From assembly GCA_021159445.1 (NCBI GenBank), contig JAGGRV010000031.1, positions 1 to 9,068 on the forward strand: DNA of 9,068 bases, given 5' to 3'. Source of the stretch: Deltaproteobacteria bacterium. GTDB lineage: Bacteria; Desulfobacterota; Dissulfuribacteria; Dissulfuribacterales; UBA3076. This document shows positions 1 through 5,480 of the stretch, piece by piece. Made by a program: the position numbers and the translations under genes. How positions within the stretch are numbered: position 1 is the first letter of the stretch; each line of letters opens with the position of its first letter. The notes beneath the pieces were generated by a model. The model worked only from the letters and a program-made list of their open reading frames with translations, had not been told where the DNA came from and made no database searches.

Positions 1-75
1 GGTGTTATTTCTAATTAACGTAATGCCCTGATTTTTCAAAGCTAAACGCTAATGGCTAACAGCTAAACGCTCAAC
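1..75. repeat. Right half of a dispersed repeat element with a 7-bp-unit arm
   Basis: Positions 41-75 consist of five consecutive 7-bp units of the form GCTAANN (the last is GCTCAAC). Positions 1-62 recur in the same orientation at 9006-9068, with three substitutions and one extra T. The arm is also present as a degenerate inverted copy at 8926-8960. I read this as the right half of an element that begins left of the window, the same kind as the one at the right end. No coding potential is seen. The element ends about 50 bp before the GT20 gene, so it lies in or next to that gene's promoter region. Confidence 0.8.
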
Positions 76-114
76 TTAGGTAGAAGACTATGATTTTAGT
101 TACATAGAAGAAAT

Positions 115-119
115 GGAGG
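115..119 (+). promoter_or_regulatory. Shine-Dalgarno site fixing the GTG start of the GT20 gene
   Basis: GGAGG lies 6 nt before the GTG at 126. The reading frame is closed by an in-frame TAG at 105-107, and no ATG lies between that stop and 126, so GTG is the only plausible start near the conserved N-terminus. The ATGs at 113 and 122 are in another frame. Confidence 0.8.
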
Positions 120-125
120 GAATGT

Positions 126-1607
126 GTGGAAGAGCCAGGTACCAGGATAGTAGCAGTTTCAAACCGTTTGCCTATTCGTCTGGTCCATGGACCGGACGGA
201 TTGGAGATAAAGCCTGGTGCAGGTGGCCTTGTGACTGCCCTTGCTCCGGTTTTCAGGAACAGGGGAGGGGTCTGGATTGGTTGGTCCGGAGGGACTGATG
301 ACGAAGATCTTGCCGGGCTCATGGAACCAGCGTCTCGTGAAGCCGGATATAGGCTTTATCCAGTACCGCTTTCAGCCGATGAGGTCGGCGACTACTACTA
401 TGGATTCTCCAATGAGGTTATCTGGCCCCTGTTCCATGATTTACAGACTCGTTGTAATTTTAAGCCCAGGTATTGGCAGCAGTACCTTAACGTCAACCGC
501 AAATTCGCTGAAATTACAACAAAGCACAGCAATGAGACCGATTATATATGGGTCCATGACTACCATCTCATGCATATGGCCCAGTCCCTTAAGGAGCTTG
601 GAACAGAAAGAAACACAGGGTTTTTTCTCCACATTCCCTTTCCGCCTGTGGATATCTTCATGAAATTACCATGGAGGGCTCAGATCCTTAGGGCACTCCT
701 TGAATATGAACTTGTCGGTTTTCAGACCATGAGGGACCGCAAGAATTTTATCCAGTGCCTCCGGCATATCAGCTCAGGTATCAGGATTTCAGGAAGGGGG
801 TCTGTTGTTACTGTTATTGTTGGAGATAAGCGGGTCAGGGTAGGTGCCTTTCCTATCAGTATTGATCATGATGCATTTGCCGGGGATGCAGAATCTAAAG
901 AAGTGGCTGATATGGCATGGTATCTCCACGAGGCTTTACCGAATCGCCAGGTAATACTGGGTGTGGATCGCCTTGATTATACCAAGGGGATACCGGAGAG
1001 GCTTGAGGCCTTTAAAAACGCTCTTTCGCGCTTTCCTGAACTTCAGGAGAAAATCACCCTGGTTCAGGTCGTAGTCCCCAGCAGAGAAGAGGTACCTGAA
1101 TACCAGATGCTTAGGGCAGAGCTATACCGTCTTGTTGGTGAAATAAATGGAAAATTTACCCGATCAGGCTGGGTGCCGATACACTATCTCTACAGGAGTC
1201 TGAACCGCTATGAGCTTTTGGCCTACTATCGTTTAGCTGAAATCGCCATAATTACTCCCCTGAAAGACGGGATGAACCTGGTTGCAAAAGAGTACTGTGC
1301 CTGCAACCTGGAAGAAAATGGTGTGCTGATTCTTAGTGAGTTTGCAGGTGCTGCAGCCCAGTTGCACAGAGGGTCTATCATGGTTAATCCCTATGATGTC
1401 GAAGGGATGTCCAACGCCATTCATCAGGCCTTTCACATGGATCAAGCGGAAAGGCATAACAGGATGCACAGGCTCAGGGAGGTAGTGCGTCACAGAAACA
1501 TTTTTTGGTGGGTAAATAATTTTTTAAAGGCGGCTCTTGCCAAAGACCTTCGAGCATTTCCTGCTGTTGAAGATTATGTGTTTGAGATTCCCCTTGTATC
1601 TAATTAG
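126..1607 (+). CDS. otsA: GT20 family glycosyltransferase, probable trehalose-6-phosphate synthase
   Basis: The 493-aa product is a single-domain, retaining GT-B glycosyltransferase of family GT20, close to the usual length (E. coli OtsA is about 474 aa). The expected reaction is transfer of glucose from UDP-glucose to glucose-6-phosphate, giving trehalose-6-phosphate in the cytoplasm. Visible motifs are VSNRLPI (residues 11-17), the GAGGL loop (31-35), VHDYHL with D145, HIPFPP with H169, GVDRLDYTKG with R282 and K287 (donor phosphate contacts in OtsA), and KDGMNLVAKE with D381 to E389. All key OtsA positions appear intact. There is no C-terminal phosphatase domain, and no otsB lies in the window, so dephosphorylation must be encoded elsewhere. 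The acceptor is not certain from sequence: glucosylglycerol-phosphate synthases share the same fold and motifs. The gene is transcribed against all its neighbours and converges on the HEAT-repeat gene. Its start is GTG with a good GGAGG site. Confidence 0.92.
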   Translation: MEEPGTRIVAVSNRLPIRLVHGPDGLEIKPGAGGLVTALAPVFRNRGGVWIGWSGGTDDEDLAGLMEPASREAGYRLYPVPLSADEVGDYYYGFSNEVIWPLFHDLQTRCNFKPRYWQQYLNVNRKFAEITTKHSNETDYIWVHDYHLMHMAQSLKELGTERNTGFFLHIPFPPVDIFMKLPWRAQILRALLEYELVGFQTMRDRKNFIQCLRHISSGIRISGRGSVVTVIVGDKRVRVGAFPISIDHDAFAGDAESKEVADMAWYLHEALPNRQVILGVDRLDYTKGIPERLEAFKNALSRFPELQEKITLVQVVVPSREEVPEYQMLRAELYRLVGEINGKFTRSGWVPIHYLYRSLNRYELLAYYRLAEIAIITPLKDGMNLVAKEYCACNLEENGVLILSEFAGAAAQLHRGSIMVNPYDVEGMSNAIHQAFHMDQAERHNRMHRLREVVRHRNIFWWVNNFLKAALAKDLRAFPAVEDYVFEIPLVSN

Positions 1608-1717
1608 GTGGATAGGTTGAAGGCTGAAGGCTGAAGGTTGAAGATCCTTGACAGCCTTCAGCCTATTCACTTTATATGCCCTAAAATTTATTTCTAAAAG
1701 CCTTCCACCTTCCACCT
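1606..1717. repeat. Intergenic inverted-repeat element built from 7-bp units
   Basis: This fills the whole gap between two convergent genes. Four 7-bp units, AGGTTGA or AGGCTGA, run from 1614 to 1641, and two CCTTCCA units run from 1701 to 1714. The outer edges form a degenerate inverted pair: 1606-1625 against 1699-1717. A strong hairpin lies inside the left part and is listed separately. There are no ORFs. This is the same architecture as the elements at 5309-5467 and at the window ends, but with different unit sequences. Confidence 0.7.
1608..1670. terminator. Strong hairpin after the GT20 gene, possible terminator between convergent genes
   Basis: The segment directly after the otsA-like stop codon, 1608-1626, pairs with 1652-1670 over 19 positions with two G-U pairs and no mismatch. 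An inner AAGG/CCTT stem (1627-1630 with 1646-1649) extends it. The position suggests transcription termination or 3' end protection of the + strand mRNA. On the + strand it is followed only by a weak U-rich stretch (TTTATAT), and on the - strand by none, so classical intrinsic termination is uncertain. It may simply be part of the repeat element. Confidence 0.45.
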
Positions 1718-2584
1718 TTACTTCTTATAGCTTTGAACAATACCTATGGCCGTCCTTTTAACCTCCATGGCAGGGTCGTCCAGAAAAGGGAGAACATGCT
1801 CAAGTTCTATTGACCTCATGGCACCCAGGCGCTCAAGGGCAAGGGCCCTTATCTTTGGATTGGGATCTTTGAGGAAGGAGCGATAGAGTTCCTCGTGGCT
1901 CATATCGTTGTCCAGTTGTCCCAGGAGTATGAGTATGTCCAGTCTCAGGGAAGGTTCCCCTTGTTTTAATTCTTTTCTGTAAATTTCAGTGATCTCTTTC
2001 TGCTTGTCCTTGAACCTCCATAGATTAAAGAGGATGGCCCTTTTCTGATCCAGAGAGCAATGCTGCATCCTGTCAAACAGAAGCCCGATTACGCGGCTGT
2101 CCTTCAGGTTACACAACGCACTGACTGCTACTTCCTGTATCTCTTCATCAAGGTCATACAGACATTCAATTAGAGATAAAGCAGCTCCCATATTGCCTTC
2201 CCAGCCCAGGGCTAATATGGCACGCACTTTAATATCCGTATCAGGGTTTTTCAGGTCTGCAATTAATTTTTTGATCAGGGCATGGGGGTCATCCAGAAAG
2301 GGTCCTATTACGCTGAGGTGTAAAGCTGCCTGATCTCTTAGTTCGTCCGGTTCTTCCGGGTCGCACATAATTTCATACAATGGCCAATAGACATCCTCTT
2401 TGGCAAAGCTTCCCAATAATAAGATAATTTTTCGTCTGAGTTTAAGCTCCCCAAGCTTGAGCACCCGCAGTAACAGAGGTATTGCCCGATCCTTTTCAGC
2501 AATTATTAGTCCTGGATTAGATATATATTCCTTGGCCTGGGTCAGGAGACGTTCCCTGGAATCAAATGGAACTATAGATGACAT
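1718..2584 (-). CDS. HEAT-repeat protein, third gene of the Hsp70 cassette
   Basis: The 288-aa product is an alpha-solenoid made almost entirely of HEAT-type helix pairs, with no signal peptide or membrane segment, so probably cytoplasmic. The clearest units have the HEAT pattern of a D-P or D-x-D turn followed by a V/I-R-x-x-A helix: 111-128 (LKNPDTDIKVRAILALGW), 144-161 (LDEEIQEVAVSALCNL), 238-255 (LKDPNPKIRALALERLGA) and 267-284 (FLDDPAMEVKRTAIGIVQ). More degenerate repeats lie at about 30-100 and 165-225. HEAT arrays act as protein-binding scaffolds and no catalytic residues are seen. The gene starts 9 nt after the Hsp70 stop codon and has no convincing ribosome site of its own, which suggests translational coupling. 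A chaperone-partner role, for example binding the Hsp70 nucleotide-binding domain, is inferred from context only. Confidence 0.85.
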   Translation of the reverse strand: MSSIVPFDSRERLLTQAKEYISNPGLIIAEKDRAIPLLLRVLKLGELKLRRKIILLLGSFAKEDVYWPLYEIMCDPEEPDELRDQAALHLSVIGPFLDDPHALIKKLIADLKNPDTDIKVRAILALGWEGNMGAALSLIECLYDLDEEIQEVAVSALCNLKDSRVIGLLFDRMQHCSLDQKRAILFNLWRFKDKQKEITEIYRKELKQGEPSLRLDILILLGQLDNDMSHEELYRSFLKDPNPKIRALALERLGAMRSIELEHVLPFLDDPAMEVKRTAIGIVQSYKK

Positions 2585-2593
2585 GGAATATGC

Positions 2594-4414
2594 TCAGCCA
2601 CGCACATTAAATTCGAGATCAAAGCGGAGGTCTTTTTCCTTTGAGACCAGGGACAAGGCCAGTGTGCCTATTTCCGTGACCGTGGCCTCAAGTTGAACGG
2701 GTATCACAGTTCCGGGTTCAATCCCTGATGCCTCCATGGATGTCTGAAGGGTCGTTATGGGTTCTATGGTTTCATCCCAGTCATTGATCAGATCTCCAAC
2801 ACTATCATCCGGCCTGATAGTAGAAGCCAGAAAACGAAATTCCACAGGTTGTCCGACTACGAGTCCGAAAGTCCTTTCCGGAAGGGAGACCGAACTGCCT
2901 TCTTCCATGCCTTGAGGAACAACACAGAGGGCCTTTATCGCTGGAGGGATGCCGGGTACTGCCGGCCTGGCGACTTCAATCCCCATGTAGTATGAACGGG
3001 CGATACCTCCCCGGATCCTGAGTCCCCCTTCTCTGCGAACAAGGCCGTAATATGATGCACCCTGTGCGACAGCAAGGTCCAGATCCTGGCTCGCAAGCTC
3101 CTTTAGCTCAGGAGATCCCTTTTCACGCAGCCATGGAGCAATAATCTCTAATATGCGCCGGCGAATAATCCGGGGCTTTAATACTCCTCCATTGAACAGG
3201 ATGGCAGTGGGTCCCGGCGGCATACCTTTGGAATCGGATTTGTCTGAATGGCTGTCAAGAAACCTGGCGAGATGTCTGGTTATGGCCGTATCGCTCACAT
3301 AGGGCAGCCCCATTTCCTGGAGTCCGATTTTGGGATGATGTTGAGGCCGTTCATTACTTTTGCAAGCAGGGAGAAAACCTTCAAGCAGCAAAGATTCCAC
3401 CTGTTCTTTTCCCAGGGCGGTGCGGACCGTGCCCCCCACGAGGCCTGACCCCCGTCCTGGAATAACCACAGGGACTTCTGAAATCTCTTGATTGGCAAGG
3501 AGTTTTTCCTTTGCCATACGGGCATTATGCCAGAGTGTCTGCATCTGGAGGTAATCAAGCCTGGTACCCTTGGCTTTCAAGCCTTCGCTGAGGCTGTATG
3601 CAAGGGCAAGATCCATGTTGTCGCCTCCCAGGAGTATGTGATCACCCACTGCTACCCGCTCAAGACTGAGCTCTCCGTCTTTGCTGGTGACGTTAATCAG
3701 GCTGAAATCCGTGGTGCCTCCTCCTATATCGCAAACCAGTATAAGGTCCCCTGGGCCCACTTCCTCCTTCCAGCTATCCCGGCGTGCGTGGAGCCAGGCA
3801 TAAAAAGCCGCCTGAGGTTCTTCCAGAAGTGTAATGTTATCAAAGCCTGCTGAGCTTGCGGCCTTTACTGTGAGTTCTCTGGCCACTGCATCAAAGGATG
3901 CGGGAATGGTAAGATAGATAACCTGCTCTTCCAGCCGGTCTTTGCTTTCTTTGGCAACAGTCTGGTTCCATGCTGCTTTAAGGTGGCGCAGGTATGAGGC
4001 CGTAGCCACAATCGGGGAGAGTTTTTGCACATCTTCCGGGGCGTCGGCAGGCAAAATCGGGGCAGTGCGATTCACTCCGGTATGACATAGCCAGCTCTTG
4101 GCGGATACAACAAGCCTTCCAGGGACCTCTGCCCCTCTGGACTTGGCATAGGTCCCGACTACCCGGTCACCAAACGGATTCCATGACATCGTGAGTCTTC
4201 CCCCCTGTTTTTCCTGATCAGTGGGGAGATATATAAAGGAGGGGAGAAGGTCCTTTTCCCCGATTTCTCCAGGGGCTACAAGCTGAGGTACCTGAAAAAT
4301 GTTTATGATGCCTGTAGAGAGGTCATGTTCTTCCTGGGTGTCTATATAAGAAAGGACACAGTTGGTGGTACCAAGGTCTATGCCGACAATATATCGGGAC
4401 TCACTCACGGTCAT
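2594..4414 (-). CDS. Non-canonical Hsp70 family chaperone without a normal lid
   Basis: The 606-aa product carries a full Hsp70 actin-like ATPase. Phosphate-1 is GIDLGTTN (residues 11-18, D13 and T16/T17). LTIPASFDA corresponds to DnaK's T-V-P-A-Y-F region. Phosphate-2 is CDIGGGTTDF (228-237), followed by LGGDNMD (262-268, DnaK GGxDFD equivalent) and the adenosine motif ILFNGGVLKP (405-414). It differs from DnaK in having extra sequence before the adenosine motif (about residues 345-400, including GLQEMGLPY) and in its C-terminus: after the ATPase (about 455) only some 150 residues of beta-rich sequence remain, too short for a substrate-binding beta domain plus a normal helical lid. There is no EEVD-like tail. 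It matches the Hsp70 subgroup found next to DUF2760 genes rather than DnaK, HscA or HscC. ATP-driven client binding is expected, but clients are unknown. It lies downstream of DUF2760 and 9 nt upstream of the HEAT gene. A large hairpin precedes its ribosome site. Confidence 0.95.
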   Translation of the reverse strand: MTVSESRYIVGIDLGTTNCVLSYIDTQEEHDLSTGIINIFQVPQLVAPGEIGEKDLLPSFIYLPTDQEKQGGRLTMSWNPFGDRVVGTYAKSRGAEVPGRLVVSAKSWLCHTGVNRTAPILPADAPEDVQKLSPIVATASYLRHLKAAWNQTVAKESKDRLEEQVIYLTIPASFDAVARELTVKAASSAGFDNITLLEEPQAAFYAWLHARRDSWKEEVGPGDLILVCDIGGGTTDFSLINVTSKDGELSLERVAVGDHILLGGDNMDLALAYSLSEGLKAKGTRLDYLQMQTLWHNARMAKEKLLANQEISEVPVVIPGRGSGLVGGTVRTALGKEQVESLLLEGFLPACKSNERPQHHPKIGLQEMGLPYVSDTAITRHLARFLDSHSDKSDSKGMPPGPTAILFNGGVLKPRIIRRRILEIIAPWLREKGSPELKELASQDLDLAVAQGASYYGLVRREGGLRIRGGIARSYYMGIEVARPAVPGIPPAIKALCVVPQGMEEGSSVSLPERTFGLVVGQPVEFRFLASTIRPDDSVGDLINDWDETIEPITTLQTSMEASGIEPGTVIPVQLEATVTEIGTLALSLVSKEKDLRFDLEFNVRG

Positions 4415-4548
4415 TCACTTCCTTCCCCTGACAGCCAACAGCCTTTTTCGGGTTTCAAAGCACAATCCATTGAGAATACGCCTTTTGGGTGCAACATTGT
4501 CCGCGGTCGAAACCCTGCAAAAGCCTGTCGGCTGCCAGGGAGTGTGAA
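4414..4548 (-). promoter_or_regulatory. Long imperfect hairpin upstream of the Hsp70 gene
   Basis: Almost the whole 144-bp gap between the DUF2760 stop and the Hsp70 start is one nested inverted repeat. The outer stem pairs 4426-4443 with 4523-4540 (15 of 18 positions), followed inward by TTTT/AAAA (4444-4447 with 4519-4522), GGGTTTC/GAAACCC (4450-4456 with 4509-4515) and ACAAT/ATTGT (4462-4466 with 4496-4500). An outer TTCAC/GTGAA pair (4414-4418 with 4544-4548) reaches the Hsp70 start codon. In the - strand mRNA the Hsp70 ribosome site emerges directly after the 3' arm. It could be a processing or stability hairpin, a translational control element, or a palindromic mobile repeat. The sequence does not decide among these. 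Confidence 0.65.
4420..4424 (-). promoter_or_regulatory. Ribosome binding site of the Hsp70 gene
   Basis: On the - strand AAGGA precedes the ATG at 4414 with a 5-nt spacer. It sits in the unpaired interval between the main hairpin stem and the short outer TTCAC/GTGAA pair, so its accessibility may depend on the fold. Confidence 0.6.
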
Positions 4549-4558
4549 CGGTTACCTC

Positions 4559-5281
4559 TCACGATATCTCTACTTCAGCAGGTGCCAGGACGTCGGTTTT
4601 CTCCTTTGCCGTCCATTCGGGCAGGTGTACTTCAGTGAACTTCCACCCGCAGTGGCGGAGTGTTCCTTTAAAAGGGGGATTGCCTTGGATATTGCCAATA
4701 AGTTTGATCCGGGTAGGGTCAAAATCCTCCTCTATTTCCACCTGGCTTCCTTCAGCGGCCTTAAGCACGGGCGAGAGCCCAAAAACTTCCTTTAGTGCGG
4801 CTTTGCACCCACGGTGGACCTCCCTGACTGCAGCGCCTATTTGGGCATCGTCATAGGGCTCTATGTCCTCCTGCAGGAAGTCAATGAGCCTGCCTTCCCG
4901 TTGGAGCAAGCCCAAAGTTTGGACTATAGCGATCTCAGGGGCAAGAGGAATTTGGTGATTTGGTGATTTGGTGATTTGGTGATTGAAATCGTCAGATTTG
5001 TCCGGAGGCGGTGCTGTTTCCGGGGTTATTGTGGTTTCCTTTTCTTCGGGTTCGACAGCTTTCTCTACATCCTGAGAGGGAACTGTTTCTTTTGTCCACG
5101 ATCTTGCTATGAGATAGAAGATAAGGCCAATTGCAGGAGGGGCTCCCAGAATGGCAGGGCCGATCCAGTTATTCATAAGAGTGGGATCAAAATAGACTGC
5201 TGCGCCCGCCAGACCGGTCAGACTGCCGAAACACAAAATTGAGCTTATAAGTATATTTTTGTGAAGATTACGACTTTTCAT
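4559..5281 (-). CDS. DUF2760 membrane-anchored protein, partner of Hsp70
   Basis: The 240-aa product has two hydrophobic segments (about residues 9-31 and 42-60), a charged, proline-rich linker (61-115) and a conserved C-terminal domain (about 116-240). The C-terminal domain I recognise as DUF2760, from LGLLQREGRLIDFLQED, DDAQIGAAVREVHRGC, the GNIQGNPPFKGTLRHCGW stretch and the ending LAPAEVE. The function of the family is unknown. From recalled gene neighbourhoods it is habitually encoded next to an Hsp70-like gene, as here. The two membrane helices suggest that it holds the cytoplasmic domain, and perhaps the Hsp70, at the inner membrane; this is inference. No HPD J-domain motif is present. 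The start at 5281 has AGGGA 7 nt upstream. The linker contains a non-triplet 8-bp tandem repeat encoding NHQITKSPNHQI (100-111). A 144-bp gap filled by a hairpin separates it from Hsp70. Confidence 0.92.
   Translation of the reverse strand: MKSRNLHKNILISSILCFGSLTGLAGAAVYFDPTLMNNWIGPAILGAPPAIGLIFYLIARSWTKETVPSQDVEKAVEPEEKETTITPETAPPPDKSDDFNHQITKSPNHQIPLAPEIAIVQTLGLLQREGRLIDFLQEDIEPYDDAQIGAAVREVHRGCKAALKEVFGLSPVLKAAEGSQVEIEEDFDPTRIKLIGNIQGNPPFKGTLRHCGWKFTEVHLPEWTAKEKTDVLAPAEVEIS
4951..4984. repeat. 8-bp tandem repeat (TTTGGTGA, about 4.25 copies) inside the DUF2760 gene
   Basis: Four exact copies of TTTGGTGA occupy 4951-4982, with two further matching bases. Because 8 is not a multiple of 3, the array is read through all frames and gives an 8-residue period in the protein (NHQITKSP, then NHQI, residues 100-111). 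It lies in the variable linker between the membrane helices and the DUF2760 domain. Gain or loss of one unit would shift the frame before the conserved domain. I recall the same kind of octamer repeat in noncoding DNA of deltaproteobacteria, so it may be a generic repeat that landed in a tolerant linker. Confidence 0.9.
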
Positions 5282-5308
5282 AATTTTATCCCTAACTAAA
5301 TATCGTAG

Positions 5309-5467
5309 AGGTTCAAAGGTTCAGGGGTTGAGGGTTGTTTTGAAAAATGAACATCGAACATCGAACATCGAACGTCCAACGTCGAATGAAAAACGAATAT
5401 CCAATACCGAACATTCAACGGCTATTTCTGTTTCTTCATCTTTTTCTTGCACCCTGAACCTTTGAAC
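5309..5467. repeat. 159-bp inverted-repeat element with a heptamer array
   Basis: A perfect 16-bp inverted pair, GTTCAAAGGTTCAGGG at 5311-5326 and its complement at 5452-5467, bounds a 125-bp interior. The left arm continues as degenerate 8-bp units (AGGTTCAA, AGGTTCAG, GGGTTGAG) from 5309. The element fills most of the 199-bp gap between the RNase and DUF2760 genes, and its right arm ends 13 bp from the RNase stop codon. It contains no ORF. It resembles a non-autonomous palindromic element, but no target-site duplication is obvious. Confidence 0.8.
5350..5419. repeat. Degenerate heptamer array (AACATCG type, 10 units)
   Basis: Three exact AACATCG units (5350-5370) are followed by AACGTCC, AACGTCG, AATGAAA, AACGAAT, ATCCAAT, ACCGAAC and ATTCAAC. 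The 7-bp register is kept while the units drift, as expected of an old slippage-grown array. It sits in the interior of the 5309-5467 element. Confidence 0.8.
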
Positions 5468-5480
5468 AGTTACCAAATTC

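Noticed and set aside
89..94. TATGAT as a -10 promoter box for the GT20 gene
   Set aside because: The hexamer and its distance to the start are suitable, but no -35-like sequence lies 16-18 bp upstream and no extended -10 is present. It is too weak to list as a feature.
1718..2584. HEAT gene as the DUF3731 protein sometimes found in such loci
   Set aside because: The sequence is made of regular HEAT helix pairs and shows nothing I can tie to DUF3731.
3488..3853. Open + strand frame of 121 codons inside the Hsp70 gene
   Set aside because: It is antisense to the conserved ATPase motifs, with no homology cue, and is explained by codon use on the opposite strand.
4325..4795. Open + strand frame of 156 codons over the Hsp70 start and the DUF2760 end
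   Set aside because: It lies antisense to two well-supported genes and across the palindromic gap. The protein shows no recognisable motif.
4559..5281. DUF2760 protein as a divergent J-domain co-chaperone
   Set aside because: There is no HPD motif and no helical J-domain pattern. The conserved domain matches DUF2760 throughout.
5350..5419. CRISPR-like array
   Set aside because: Units are 7 bp and contiguous, with no spacers and no cas genes, so it is a tandem repeat.
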